Shown: positions 9,077 through 19,843, counted from the first letter of the stretch. The stretch: 64,000 nt of DNA from Trichomonas vaginalis G3 (GCF_026262505.1 NC_067208.1:11107962-11171961); one strand, 5' to 3'. The notes: a model not told the origin generated them from the sequence alone. Numbers and translations: made by a program.

Positions 9077-12000
9077 ATGAACAAAAACGGAACAGCTAAA
9101 ATGAATGATAATCAAATTAGAGCAGAAGGTAGAAGGTTATTTAAACGCTTCTATAACATTCCTGATGGTGTTAATCGTAAATCTCGTAGAAGCTATTTAA
9201 ATGAAGCAATAGATGCATATGAAGGGTTTGGCATTTCATCAGAAAGTGAGAGATTAGCGAGAATGTTAAATGTTAATATTGATTTCTATTATTGTGATCC
9301 TCAACCAGAAGGCGTGGACATAAATAAGGTAGACTTTCCATTAGTGGATTCAATAATGATAGATCCAGAATTTGAAACAGTAAATATTTTATTAACACAG
9401 AGTCCATGTGGAAAACTTCACGCTGACAGAATAACAGACGTTGAAGCACTCACCGGCTATAGAGTTTGCCCATATTGTAAAGAAGAAGTTTATTCTATCC
9501 GTGATGATCCAAAAAGGAAAAACCAAAGAAGATTTTTAAAGCATTGTGAGAAATGTAAAGAAAATAATGGGAGATTAATTCAAGACGTTCAGTTGCAAAA
9601 GACACAGCAACCATATGCACCACATATTACGAAACAGAAGATATATCAGTGGTTATTAGCTCATAATTTGCAGAAATATTATAAACCGACAAGATATTAT
9701 ATTACTTTTGACTTTGAAACATTAGAGACTAAAGAAGAATTACAACTTTCTGAGTGTGCAACTTTGAACGCTTACTTAAAACCATTCATGGTATCATCAA
9801 CGGTTAAATTAAACGATAAAACATATACGAGGAATTTTTGCTTAACTTCGAGTGATTCTTTTATTTCTGATTGGATTGAGTTTTTATTTTCAACCTGTTC
9901 ATTAGTTGCTAAATCAAATATGAGTCAATACAATGAATTGTTGAAGCCGCAAACGGTGGGGACTTTGTCCCATACATTAAATGAAAAACAGAAGGAAGCA
10001 TTTAAAGAACTTCTAGATGAGGAATTCAATAAAGTGAATATCATAGGTTTTAATTCGGGAAAGTTTGATTTAAATTTAATTCTTCGTGATTTAAACACTG
10101 CAAAATGGAAAATAAAATCAATACTGGGTTCTTCTTCTCAATTTAAGCAAGTCATTGTAAAGAAAACAAACGCTCCATATGAATTGAGATTTATTGACAT
10201 CAGAAATTATATAGCGAGTGGGACATTAGACCAATTCACTCAAGATTTCGGAAACAATAAATCACGTGTTAAATCCTTTTTCCCTTATCAATTTATCACA
10301 TGGGAGAATTACGAAGAAGAATTATATAAAGAGGAACCATTCACGAAAGATTCATTTTATTCAGCATTAACTCAAGAAACTATATCAGATAGTGATTATC
10401 AAATATATCTCAATGATGCTAAAAATTTTAAGAATAGATTAGAATATTTTATTCATTATTGCAATAAAGATGTTGAAATTATGATTGACCCAATCGATAA
10501 AATTATTGAAGAAACATTTGTTTATAAAATTGATATGCTTCATAATCTTTCTTTATCATCGAATGCTTCAATGATTCGTTACGCTTTAGCATATAAAGAC
10601 TTTAATCCTAATGAAAAATATCCTGAGGAAGAGATAGAATCAAGTTTTGAATTAACGAAAAAGTATTGGAAATATAAAATTGAATCATATAAGAAACAAG
10701 ATGAAAAAGCAGAAAGGGATACTAAAAATAATGTTTCAATGGATGATTTTCAATACTATCACGATTTAATCCTTTCATCTAAATGCAAAATGTGTGGTAA
10801 AGCGTTTACATATGCTAATAAACCAACATTAGATAGAATAGATAATGAAAAACCACATACTAAAGAAAATTGTCGGTTAATGTGTTGTTATTGCAATGTC
10901 GTGAAATCAAATAAAGATGAAGATGTTCAACGTTTAAGAATCAATTTAAGAAATTATGCATTAAAAAATAATTTACCAATGACTTTAGATTCAGTTGAAG
11001 CTTATCACATTCTCCGTAATGGAATTACTGGTGGTTTATCAAATGTTCAACATAGAGTAAATCTTAAAGGAATCACGCACATTAATAAACTTTCATATAA
11101 TCCAGAAACTAAAACTGTATCAAATGAGGACACCACCAACATTATGACTCATTTCGTTGGTGTTGACTTTAATTCATTATATCCTTCATCATTTTCATCT
11201 AATCCTCATGATTTCATTCAATATACTGACCATAAAATGTATATGCCGGGAAGATTGAATGGTGTTATCATTTGTGATACAGCAACAAAGAAAGCAAAAG
11301 CACTGGGAATTATTAGAAAGAAAAATACTTTATTCGTGGCTGAAGTAAAGGGTCACATTGATGAAAAGTATATTAATGATTACATTAACTTTTTACCGAT
11401 AATAAGAAACTTAGATATTATCACAGATGAAAAAACAATTGGCAGTTTTATGTATAATTACATGAAATCAAATAATTTACCAGTTGACCAGAAACAGAGG
11501 AAATTAACTCAGTTAGCATCAACACACAACCAATATCAACCATTTTCTTCTTATTATCTTTGGTATCTAATAGACAGATTTCATTTTATCATCGATGATA
11601 TTCAATCAATTTTAACATTTACGAAAAACACTTGTTTTAATGAATTTGCGAACGAATTTATGAACGAAAGACAAAAGGCTGAATTAGAAGGAAATAAAGG
11701 AAAAAGTTGATTTTGCAAGATTTCACTTAATGGATCATATGGTTACGATGCAATGAATACACAAAATTACGCAAAGACTAAAATAATGAATGCACAGAAG
11801 GCACGCGTTGCATGTATGTCAAATAAGTTTAAAAACATAAGAGAAATAGGTGAGGATACATATCAAGTGATGCTTAAAGATAGATTTTATAGATGTGATA
11901 CATGTTTACAAGAGGCATTCTTCACTTTAGATAATGCTAAATACTGGTATTTGGTTTTCATTTATGATTTTATGTATAAATGCATGAATGTTAATCGTTT

Positions 12001-12355
12001 TCATTTCATTGAAGGTGATACTGATTCATCTTATTGGGCAATCGCTGGCGACCCAAATCTTCCTAACACTCAAGCATTTCAAGCAATTGTTACCGATAAA
12101 CAATTTTATTATAAAAACATTTTCAAATTCGCACCATTTGATTTCTTCTGTTTTGAGGAGAAATTTAAACATAAATTAAAGAATAAAGCTGAAGAAAAAG
12201 CACATGAGAAAAAATTATTGGGTTTAGCAATTGAGAAACAAGGTGATAACATGGTTGCTTTATGCCCTAAGTGTTATACATCATTCAACGGTTCAATTGA
12301 TGGAAGTGATTTTAAAAAGATTGCACAAAAAATGAAAGGTGTTAGTTTAAGATAA
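9077..12355 (+). pseudogene. polB: B-family (protein-primed type) DNA polymerase with embedded HNH domain (fossil)
   Basis: This block encodes the replicative polymerase expected of Polintons and linear plasmids. Exonuclease motif I is visible as TFDFETLE (about residue 215), exonuclease III-like YCNKDVEIMIDP (about 468), polymerase motif A as GVDFNSLYPSSF (about 693) and, in the 11753-12355 part, motif C as EGDTDSSYW. Between the exonuclease and polymerase portions (about residues 565-615) lies a zinc-type HNH nuclease module: CKMCGKAF, then LDRIDN, then ENCRLMCCYCN and KSNK. Cys-x2-Cys pairs near residues 130-160 (CPYCKEEV, HCEKCKENN) suggest a second zinc site. The leader TTTTATTCTTACATAA immediately precedes the ATG. 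The gene is broken. Confidence 0.88.
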
Positions 12356-12572
12356 AATAAACAATTAACGCCTAAAAATTATTTGGATATAATAAATGAT
12401 AAAGTGATATTTGATGGTCAAAATATTAATTTACAACTTAAAAACGGGTCGATGACTCGCTTAACAATCGGTAAGACTGCATTAACAGGAGCACACACTA
12501 AGGCTGTATGTTGTGAAAATGGATGTTGTATGCCATTTATTTAATACAATTTAAAATTTTATTTTTAATGAA

Positions 12573-13025
12573 ATGCCACAGAAGAGACAAAAGGAACCAA
12601 ATCGATTTATACCAAATGGTTTTAACTTTCAGATTCCAAATAATCAACCACAACGAATTTTTCAAATCCCACCACAGCATCAACAGCAGCAACAACCACC
12701 ACCACCACAGCATCAACGGAGAAAAACATTCACCCCTGAAGAAAGAAATTTCAATAATTTGATGCGTCAACAAAATCAAGGTTTGAGATTTTATCCGGGT
12801 AGTAATGGTATACATATAAGGCATCCAAATTTAGATAGAAGATATACTGCTGAGATTCATATTTTACCTAATAACACGGTTAATTTTGCTGGATTTTATG
12901 ATCATCATCAGGAAATCTGGACTCCACCATTTGATACCGTTTTAGAAGGAGGAACCGTTAATGATGCGATTCAATATGTAAATAATGGTTTTGATACTAT
13001 GATTCAAAGAGGTGGGCACCCTTAA
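12573..13025 (+). CDS. Gln/Pro/His-rich small protein of element C (150 aa)
   Basis: The N-terminal 50 residues are low-complexity (Gln, Pro, His runs such as PPQHQQQQQPPPPQHQ). The C-terminal part is compact and ordered-looking, with alternating hydrophobic residues (YTAEIHILPNNTVNFAGFYD). The leader TTTAAAATTTTATTTTTA directly abuts the ATG, like other genes of this element. It sits between the polymerase and the basic 223-residue protein. It could be a virion or DNA-associated protein; no family is recognised. Confidence 0.5.
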   Translation: MPQKRQKEPNRFIPNGFNFQIPNNQPQRIFQIPPQHQQQQQPPPPQHQRRKTFTPEERNFNNLMRQQNQGLRFYPGSNGIHIRHPNLDRRYTAEIHILPNNTVNFAGFYDHHQEIWTPPFDTVLEGGTVNDAIQYVNNGFDTMIQRGGHP

Positions 13026-13164
13026 ACATTTATTTTATTTTTATATAAATGATAACGCAGATTTAAAAATTTAATTGATGATTTAGTACTTTCAAAATTT
13101 TCTTAATTATTATGAATTAAAATCATATCTCCAAAAATATAATAAAAATATAACGGGTGATGAT

Positions 13165-13836
13165 ATGGATTATTATTATCCATATTATAAAAATGAAATT
13201 TTGAAATATCATGATAAAATAATTTCTAAAATTAAAGACAAAATTAAAAATAATGAATATGCAAAGGGAAAAACTAAATCACAGCTTAAACAGTTGAAAG
13301 ATTTCAAAAATAAAGTATTAACAGAAGAAGATATTGATGAATTATATAAATTATATAATCCTGAGCCACAAAAACCAAAGAAACAAAAACAAAAGAAGAA
13401 AAAGCCGAGCTCTAAAGTAGCAAATGTTCAACAGCTAAAGGCGCAAAACGCCCAGGTCCTTCAGACCATAAATGAAGCACAAGCTTTAATTTATGATTCA
13501 TTAGTTAAACCATATTCAGCCCGACTTTTAAATGAAGATCAACTTTTGGAATTCATCCTTCAACATAAACTCGAAGTGGGAAAGTATATCAAACCTTTAT
13601 ATACAGCATATTTAAAACAAATGAATAGAATACATCCAGAATTAATGAAGGGAGGAATGAAATCCAAAACTTCATCATCCAAAATCAAAGCAGATAAAAT
13701 TAAACCACTTGCAATACCAAAACCTCCAACGACAGTACCTCTCCTCCTTCAGTTAATCCTTCATCATTCACTTTATTATATCCATTTCAATCACCAAAGA
13801 AACAAAAAGATTTTAAAAAGGATTTCAAGATATTAA
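13165..13836 (+). CDS. basic lysine-rich protein of element C (223 aa)
   Basis: The N-terminal third is highly charged and helical (IISKIKDKIKNNEYAKGKTK). A strongly basic linker follows (QKPKKQKQKKKKPSSK, about residues 72-88), then a helical segment with TINEAQALIYDSLVKPYS and a Ser/Lys-rich tail. The lysine block could bind DNA or act as a nuclear signal. It lies immediately upstream of the integrase remains, so it may partly represent integrase-adjacent sequence. No known domain is identified. Confidence 0.45.
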   Translation: MDYYYPYYKNEILKYHDKIISKIKDKIKNNEYAKGKTKSQLKQLKDFKNKVLTEEDIDELYKLYNPEPQKPKKQKQKKKKPSSKVANVQQLKAQNAQVLQTINEAQALIYDSLVKPYSARLLNEDQLLEFILQHKLEVGKYIKPLYTAYLKQMNRIHPELMKGGMKSKTSSSKIKADKIKPLAIPKPPTTVPLLLQLILHHSLYYIHFNHQRNKKILKRISRY

Positions 13837-14618
13837 ATAAACCAACTGACCCGAAAATTCAACCGTTAAAGGAAAAATTTAGTCGCCCTTCATTTGCTCC
13901 ATATCCATATTCATACGAAATCGATCATCTGGAATATTCAAAAGGAAACGTACTTATTTATTTGCCATTAACATTAACACTAGATATTTATATTGCATTC
14001 CAGTGAAAGGGAAAACAGAACAGGAAACAAGAAGAGCTATTCAATACTTACTAGATCATGAAAGAGTGATAATATAAGGGTGATGGTGATAAAGGATTTC
14101 AGGCAGCTATGGCTCATTATTTCCACAAATTAATTTTTACTTCTCATCTCTCCATATACGTTTCATAATAAAATAGTTGATGCGGTAATGAGAACTCTTA
14201 GAGATGCGTTAGGGGTTAACGGTCAGATATACTGGATGGAAATCATGACTCCATCATACAGCAGTTAGTATATTATTACAATAATACATGGCATAGAACT
14301 ATAAACATGAAACCAGTGGAAATGAAAAATGATATTTCAAAAGAATGGGAATATATTAGAAAGCAAATGGAAAGGTTAAATGATGTTAAACGTGAACAAA
14401 TTAATTCGGGGCTCATGAATTTTAAACAAGGGGATAAAGTTTTGATTCATCTCGATTATGGAAAAACTAATAAATCAATGACAAAAAGAAGACGAAGATT
14501 TGACACAATAGCTGAATTTGTTAGATATATTAACGGCAATGCATTAGTTGAAGTTGACAATAAATTAATAGAAATTCAGATTTATTTTATTACTCCATTA
14601 TATTTAAATAATATTTAA
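13837..14618 (+). pseudogene. retrovirus-type (RVE) integrase remains of element C (fossil)
   Basis: Polinton integrase pieces are recognisable in this block: RYLYCIPVKGKTEQ, typical of the strand after the first catalytic Asp, HNKIVDAVMRTLRDALG, typical of the region around the catalytic Glu/Asp helix, and a C-terminal segment with NFKQGDKVLIHLDYG (14307-14618), the SH3-like end domain. The order and spacing match a Polinton integrase. The gene is clearly broken. Confidence 0.6.
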
Positions 14619-14638
14619 TTTTTTTTATTTCGTAAGAA

Positions 14639-14959
14639 ATGAGTGACAACAAAGCAGCCAAGAGTCCTGATTCAATTAAGATTCAGAGTCCAGACAATGA
14701 ATATAAAAAGAAACTAAACAGAATTAAATCAAAAATATGCTATTACAAAAAGAAGCCGCAATGCGGCGGGACTGATGCCCATAAAACTAAAGTAATTGAA
14801 AACGATAAAGAGAAGAAGGAAATAATCGAAAAGTTAGAAACTTACCGTTCAATCCTTAAACTGAGTGAAGCAAAAATAAAAGAATTTAATAGAATAAATA
14901 AATTGATTGGAAGAGATGAATTTAATAAAGATGAATTTTTAAACTCTATCCAAATTTAA
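14639..14959 (+). CDS. small lysine-rich protein of element C (106 aa)
   Basis: The leader TTTTTTTATTTCGTAAGAA abuts the ATG. The protein is hydrophilic with many lysines, a CYYKKKPQCGG segment (about 34-44) and a helical C-terminal half (IIEKLETYRSILKLSEAKIKE). It shares the leader type and strand with its neighbours, which supports it as a gene. I do not recognise a family. Confidence 0.45.
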   Translation: MSDNKAAKSPDSIKIQSPDNEYKKKLNRIKSKICYYKKKPQCGGTDAHKTKVIENDKEKKEIIEKLETYRSILKLSEAKIKEFNRINKLIGRDEFNKDEFLNSIQI

Positions 14960-15006
14960 TTTTTATTCCTCTTCGACAACGTCTCTTCGAGACACCGAAC
15001 CCTTTT

Positions 15007-15387
15007 GTGTTCTTCTTTCCATCATTACTGCCAGGAACTAAAGTTAGAATCATTCTTGAACATAAACCACATGAAAAGGTAAGAAATCAGTTAAGTGATG
15101 ATTATTATATCGTTGATTCCTCACAGGGTAATGGTTATTTAATTAAAGCAGCTGACCATTCAGTAGCGTTTTATCCACGATTTCGATTAGTTGAAAGCGA
15201 AAATGGAAGATTAGCTAAGACGGTTGATGAAGCAAAAAGAGGTATAGTTAATAAAATTGTGAGTTATGATGAAGACAAAGATGAATACACTGTCGTTTAT
15301 GAAGGAGGTGTGGATGATAAAATTCCTTCTAGAAATTTGAGAGAATCGAACCCTACACATTTATCGGAACTCGAAAAGGATTACTAG
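15007..15387 (+). pseudogene. second integrase C-terminal fragment (fossil)
   Basis: This frame resembles the C-terminal part of the integrase of Polinton A (38059-39018). Both have a GxKVxI strand, a DYY/EYYxV segment, then PRFRLV versus PRFKLV, then a GxLxKTV tail. It carries an extra KIVSYDEDKDEYTVVYEG segment that looks like an SH3/chromo-like barrel. It is not adjacent in frame to the other integrase remains, so two integrase lineages have left traces within 1.5 kb. It is a remnant. Confidence 0.55.
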
Positions 15388-15846
15388 AAGGATAAAAATA
15401 AGTCAAAATTAATCAAAAAAATTTTATGAACTAAATAAAATTTATGTCTGAAGTTAATTAGTTAATAAAGTAGCGGATGAACTGCAGAAATATATTTTAT
15501 CATTAATGGTTTTTTAGGTTATTCAATAATTAATTATTTTTGAAGAACTGAAGGTGTCACCACGTCACCATGTCACCAGGTTAATTAACTTCTCTTAAAA
15601 TTACTGACAACATGACATTTAGACAACAGTCCAGGAAATAAATTTTATCGTTTATGTTTACGTTAATGTTTTCATAAATGTTTTCATGAATGTTTTCAGT
15701 GTCACCACGTCACCATGTCACCAGGTTAATTAACTTCTTTAAAAAATGATGACAACATGACATTTAGACAACAGTCCAGGAAATTTGATGCAGCCCAAAA
15801 ATAAAGTTAGTTTTAAAATTATTTTTATTTTTTTATTCCTATATAA
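15388..15846. repeat. direct-repeat region upstream of the primase-helicase
   Basis: This noncoding stretch holds two 85-bp direct repeats (15554-15638 and 15699-15783). Each starts with three GTCACC units (GTGTCACCACGTCACCATG) followed by AGGTTAATTAACTTCT and a shared GACATTTAGACAACAGTCC. Between them, three 12-bp units of AATGTTTTCAT type run at about 15664-15699. The T-rich leader TTTTTTTATTCCTATATAA precedes the next ATG. The iteron-like layout suggests an origin or promoter control region. Confidence 0.7.
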
Positions 15847-17949
15847 ATGACAGCAACAAACAACAACAGCAACTTTATCATTTCTGATGAAAAAGTTATT
15901 GATTCATTAGCTGAGGAATTAGTTGTGGCAGAAACTAAAACCCTCAACGAAAGAATTGGTGAAAACAAGATTGATTTACATAACTACCTCAAACACGATG
16001 GAGGAAGAGGAAGGAAAACTGGTATGGCTTTATTAGTAAATAAAATTTCGAATTTAACGATTATAGATATTGATATCAATAAATCGTACAATGATGAACT
16101 TAAAGAAACGGTTAGAAAAGACATTTTATCAAAACTTTCGGATAAAGATGTTATCGTTAAAACCGCTTCAGGAGGTCTTCACATTTATTGCAACACTAAT
16201 TTCTTTTATGCAGTTTCGAACAGAATGATTAAATGCTATTCCTTCAATGATTATGATATCGATATCATGACTTCAATGGATGATTCAAAGCGTTCATTAG
16301 TGGTTATGGCTGATTCAAGAGTTCGCAAGAATGCAACAGAACCAATCAAAACATACTCATTCATTCGTGGAAGTTATGATTCAACATTAACTAGAACAGT
16401 GAATGATATATTAAATGATTTGAATATTAAGGTAAGAGTTGAACAAAAGAACGAAGAAATAAAGACTATCATGAATGAAAACAAAGATGTAAACATTGAC
16501 GATAAACTTGCCCAGAGCATAGTCGATGGTATTAGTGATTTTGAAGTACATAATGACGGTGGAAACATGAATTTAGAAAAAGAAGTTACATTATTCACAC
16601 TGTTTCAAGCAATTAATTCGTTACCTAATCATTTAATTAATGAAGCATATGATAACGTTTATAACTTCTGCAGTTTAACAGAAAATGCAAAAAGTAATTT
16701 TGAAAAAGCACGTAGTAGATATGCACATTTAATGACTTCTCCATTTGTTTTAGTGAAGATTCTGAAACTATATCAAAAAGAATATTATGATGAAAACGTT
16801 TTACCTTTATTACGTAAGCCAAAAATAACATTTGATATAAAACTTGATGATTCATTCTTGATAACAGATATTAGACGCAAGGCTGAAAATCATCAGTATA
16901 AAAACAGTTCTGAAGTAATTGAGGATTTATCACGTGTAATCCGTTTTGTAGATTGTGGAAATAAATATTTCATTCAGAAAGATTACAACATACACGACAA
17001 AATGAATCAAATATCATTCGTTCTTCAATCAAACATGAAAGAGTCACTCAAAATGATTAAATTATTTAAAGAAGAAGGTAAAACCATAACAGCATGGGAT
17101 GTACTACTAAATCAATTATCCTCATTAACCGTTAAGGGTGTTTGCTTTAAATCTGATTCCCCAGATGTTTTCTCAACGTTTCAGGGTTATAAATACAACG
17201 TTCTCGAAAAACCAGATTACTCAAAAATTGAGATGTTTATGAATTTCATTAAAGAAGCCATTTGTGATAATAACGATGAAGTGTATAAATACCTTCTCGG
17301 CTGGATTGCATCAATGATTCAACATCCTGGAATCAAGAATGAAACAGCAATTATTTTGAAAGGACTTCAGGGAACAGGTAAAAACAGATTTACAGACATT
17401 ATTTCTGAACTTCTCGCCGGTTATTCATGTAAAAACATTACTGAAATAAGTGAGCTAACGGGTAATTTTAACTCAGTTGTTGAGAATAAAATGCTTCTTG
17501 TACTTAATGAACTCAAGAATGTTGGTGAAGATAGACTCGCAAACTTCAACGCTTTGAAATCAATTATTACGGATAATGAGATTAGAATTAATGAAAAGAA
17601 TCAACCCAGAAGAACAGCACAGAACGTTGCCAATTTCATTTTGGTAACTAATAACGTTTACCCTGTCAAAATTGAAGTTGGAGACAGAAGATACGTAGTT
17701 TTAAGGGTTAATGGTAAATTCAAGGGTCAATTTGATTACTTCAAGAATTTAATGGATTCATGCACAAAGGAATTTTATGATAACCTTTTAACATATTTTA
17801 TGCAATATGACCTTTCATCATTTAACGTACGAATCATACCGATGACCTTTCAATTTGCATATGAAATGAAAAGTGACAATTTTGTAAAATATTCTCTCAG
17901 AGAACAAGAACAAAGCATTCTACAGAATTTATCATGGGTTGGATATTAA
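15847..17949 (+). CDS. primase (AEP-like) - SF3 helicase of element C (700 aa; fossil)
   Basis: This is a replication protein with an N-terminal archaeo-eukaryotic primase-like domain. TIIDIDINK (about residues 75-83) supplies acidic metal ligands, and KTASGGLHIYC (about 105-115) has the S-G-G-x-H signature. The C-terminal SF3 helicase has Walker A GLQGTGKNRF (about 507-516), a Walker B-like hydrophobic stretch MLLVLNEL (about 554-561) and the ANFILVTNN sensor (about 596-604). The helicase half is clearly homologous to the shorter 411-residue helicase of Polinton A, which has no such primase domain. It is a monomer of the usual hexameric helicase type. The direct repeats just upstream may be its control region or substrate. 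Confidence 0.85.
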   Translation: MTATNNNSNFIISDEKVIDSLAEELVVAETKTLNERIGENKIDLHNYLKHDGGRGRKTGMALLVNKISNLTIIDIDINKSYNDELKETVRKDILSKLSDKDVIVKTASGGLHIYCNTNFFYAVSNRMIKCYSFNDYDIDIMTSMDDSKRSLVVMADSRVRKNATEPIKTYSFIRGSYDSTLTRTVNDILNDLNIKVRVEQKNEEIKTIMNENKDVNIDDKLAQSIVDGISDFEVHNDGGNMNLEKEVTLFTLFQAINSLPNHLINEAYDNVYNFCSLTENAKSNFEKARSRYAHLMTSPFVLVKILKLYQKEYYDENVLPLLRKPKITFDIKLDDSFLITDIRRKAENHQYKNSSEVIEDLSRVIRFVDCGNKYFIQKDYNIHDKMNQISFVLQSNMKESLKMIKLFKEEGKTITAWDVLLNQLSSLTVKGVCFKSDSPDVFSTFQGYKYNVLEKPDYSKIEMFMNFIKEAICDNNDEVYKYLLGWIASMIQHPGIKNETAIILKGLQGTGKNRFTDIISELLAGYSCKNITEISELTGNFNSVVENKMLLVLNELKNVGEDRLANFNALKSIITDNEIRINEKNQPRRTAQNVANFILVTNNVYPVKIEVGDRRYVVLRVNGKFKGQFDYFKNLMDSCTKEFYDNLLTYFMQYDLSSFNVRIIPMTFQFAYEMKSDNFVKYSLREQEQSILQNLSWVGY

Positions 17950-18421
17950 TGAAAGAGATGAATAAGAATATTCTTGTTTCATTACGCAGTATAAGAGATT
18001 GGAGTTTGATAAATTTCAATAGAGTTATTGATTAAATATTACGCCATCCGATGTGGAATCAATGAAAACAAAGCTCAACTTTCTTTCTTTTGCATCATGT
18101 GCAACAATTATAAGTGAAACACGAAATATGATTGCTGATCTACTGTTTATTAGAAAAATTATGTTAAATATTGCTATATTTTACCTCTTTTGAGGGTGTG
18201 TTTTGATCGGATATTTCTAATTTCTGATTAAGATGACTTGGATGTTTCATGATTAACTGTAACATTGATAACATCAATCCGCTCTTTGTTCATGATCTTT
18301 TATATGACTAAATACAGCTCGGCTCATAATTTTGTAATCAATGATCGGATCTCATAATTTTTCCTTCTCAAAACTAAATTTTTTCCTGATTCACAAAAAA
18401 ATTTTTTTTTATTGTTCGGAA
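17950..18421. other. right margin of element C and leader of the phosphatase gene
   Basis: The first 90 or so bases still look like decayed element sequence; the rest is AT-rich host intergenic DNA. A TCA-type initiator (ATTCACAAAAAAATTT, TCA at 18391-18393) lies 29 bases before the ATG at 18422, supporting that ATG over the in-frame one at 18341. Confidence 0.5.
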
Positions 18422-19045
18422 ATGACCGCCCTCGATTTTATCGAGAGGAAGGTCATTTCGCACAGTCCTTCTCAATTCGAATCAACCCTTACGACCCATG
18501 CAATAATTCAAGCTTCTCAAATCGTTGACCCGCAAAAAAAGATAACTTTAATTTTAGATTTAGATGAAACACTTGTGCATTCGCGTTTCCACAAGCCTGA
18601 TTGGTATGACTATGAAATGCCAGTTCAATACAATGGAATTACATATACGATTTATGTTCAAAAACGACCTGGATTTGATGAATTTTTCAAAGTCATTGAA
18701 CCACTGTACGATATTTATATATTCACTGCATCTTTACCCGAGTATGCAGTCCCTGTTGTTCAGAAGGTTATTCCTACTTTTCCCGCTTCAAAAGTTCTTA
18801 CTCGATACCATTGTCAACTAATTGATGGAACATTAGTTAAAGATTTAACCATTTTTGATAGAGACCTTTCATCTATTATGATTGTCGACAATTCTCCAGC
18901 TTGTTACAAATTACAGCCAGAAAATGGAATAGAAGTGTCTTCCTGGCTTGGAGATTTGAGTGATGATGAATTACTTTCCTATTTGCTGCCAATCTTAGAG
19001 GGTGGCGCAAATGCGATCGATGTTCGTCAATATATTTATAATTGA
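18422..19045 (+). CDS. FCP1/SCP-like (NIF domain) phosphatase
   Basis: This is a 207-residue HAD-family phosphatase of the CTD small-phosphatase/NIF type, which in other eukaryotes removes phosphate from the RNA polymerase II C-terminal domain or related substrates. The catalytic DxDxT motif is LDLDETLVHS (about residues 45-54). YTIYVQKRPGFDEF (about 75-88), the FTASLPEYA segment (about 101-109) and the metal-binding IMIVDNSPACY (about 151-161) follow the family in order. It has no membrane anchor or BRCT domain, matching the short SCP form. I prefer the ATG at 18422, because a TCA initiator at 18391 would leave the upstream ATG (18341) outside the transcript. The frame is intact; the in vivo substrate is unknown. 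Confidence 0.93.
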   Translation: MTALDFIERKVISHSPSQFESTLTTHAIIQASQIVDPQKKITLILDLDETLVHSRFHKPDWYDYEMPVQYNGITYTIYVQKRPGFDEFFKVIEPLYDIYIFTASLPEYAVPVVQKVIPTFPASKVLTRYHCQLIDGTLVKDLTIFDRDLSSIMIVDNSPACYKLQPENGIEVSSWLGDLSDDELLSYLLPILEGGANAIDVRQYIYN

Positions 19046-19749
19046 AGCCAATAGATTTTGTTATTAAAAATTCGCGTTTATAGAGTGATTTTAAAATATA
19101 TGATAATATGTTTAGTTTTGAGAATATGGTTACGATTATAATATATTTGTTAAATTCATCAGAATATTGGACTAATTATAAGAAGGGTATTGCAGTTTTG
19201 ATTTAAAGAAAGCTAATTCCGGAATATAGCTTATATTATAGAAGAATTGAGGATAATTTAACGAATTCCAATTTTTTTCCATCTTACTACAATGATGAAA
19301 GGATCAACATTGAACTATGAATATAATTGTAATCATTATTGAAGAAAGAAGCTATTCATTTCATATGAATTGATACAAGCAGTATATATATAGCTTATCA
19401 ACAGTCATGAAAAAATTATGGAACTAAGTGCACAAATTGAAATAGAAATAGTTTTCTAGAAAAGAAATTATCTGGAAAATTAATGTTTTATTTGAGATTT
19501 TATTATCTAGTTGAAAGAAATGTATGTTACAGTGCTATGTAAGTATATCCACTTAGGCAAGTTTTGAAAAATAGCAATCAGAAAAAAATTGGACGGATAA
19601 TTTAAATTTGAGACATTGCCGATTAATAACATTTTTCCTCTCAATTTTTCTGAGAATTTCAAAAAATTTGCATTGGGATCTCAAAAATTGCCAAATGAAG
19701 GATTTTTTATCAGACAGATCGAATATACTGGTAATATTTATTATGTTTT
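19046..19749. other. host intergenic region, no gene seen
   Basis: This is about 700 bases of AT-rich DNA between the phosphatase and the left end of Polinton A. A 63-codon frame (19616-19807) crosses into the Polinton end and is not credible as it stands, although its first 50 codons look somewhat protein-like. It could be the edge of a host gene interrupted by the insertion. The last bases, GTTTT, are repeated after the right end. Confidence 0.45.
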
Positions 19750-19795
19750 AGGTCAGGTGAGTGGGGCTTCCAGGCGCGTTGCGCCCTCTAGCCCC
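19750..19795. repeat. left terminal inverted repeat of Polinton A
   Basis: This 46-bp, relatively GC-rich end matches 43416-43461 exactly in reverse complement, and 45920-45965 in the same orientation. It contains an internal near-palindrome, AGGCGCGTTGCGCCCT. Confidence 0.95.
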
Positions 19796-19843
19796 GAAGA
19801 TGTTTAAAAAAGTTGGAATTGAGATAAAATTAGATGTTTAGTT

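Larger units (their letters stand above)
7639..18040 (+). mobile_element. Polinton-family element C, replication/integration portion (fossil)
   Basis: The left end (7639) is the inverted counterpart of the end of element D. Going right it holds an EF-hand protein, a protein-primed-type B-family DNA polymerase, two small proteins, integrase remains, and a primase-SF3 helicase. Capsid, packaging ATPase and penton genes are not seen, so it is either a partial copy or a lineage without them. I find no matching inverted terminal repeat on the right; the boundary near 18040 is where element-like coding ends and is approximate. The element is broken in several places (roughly six to ten). Confidence 0.75.
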
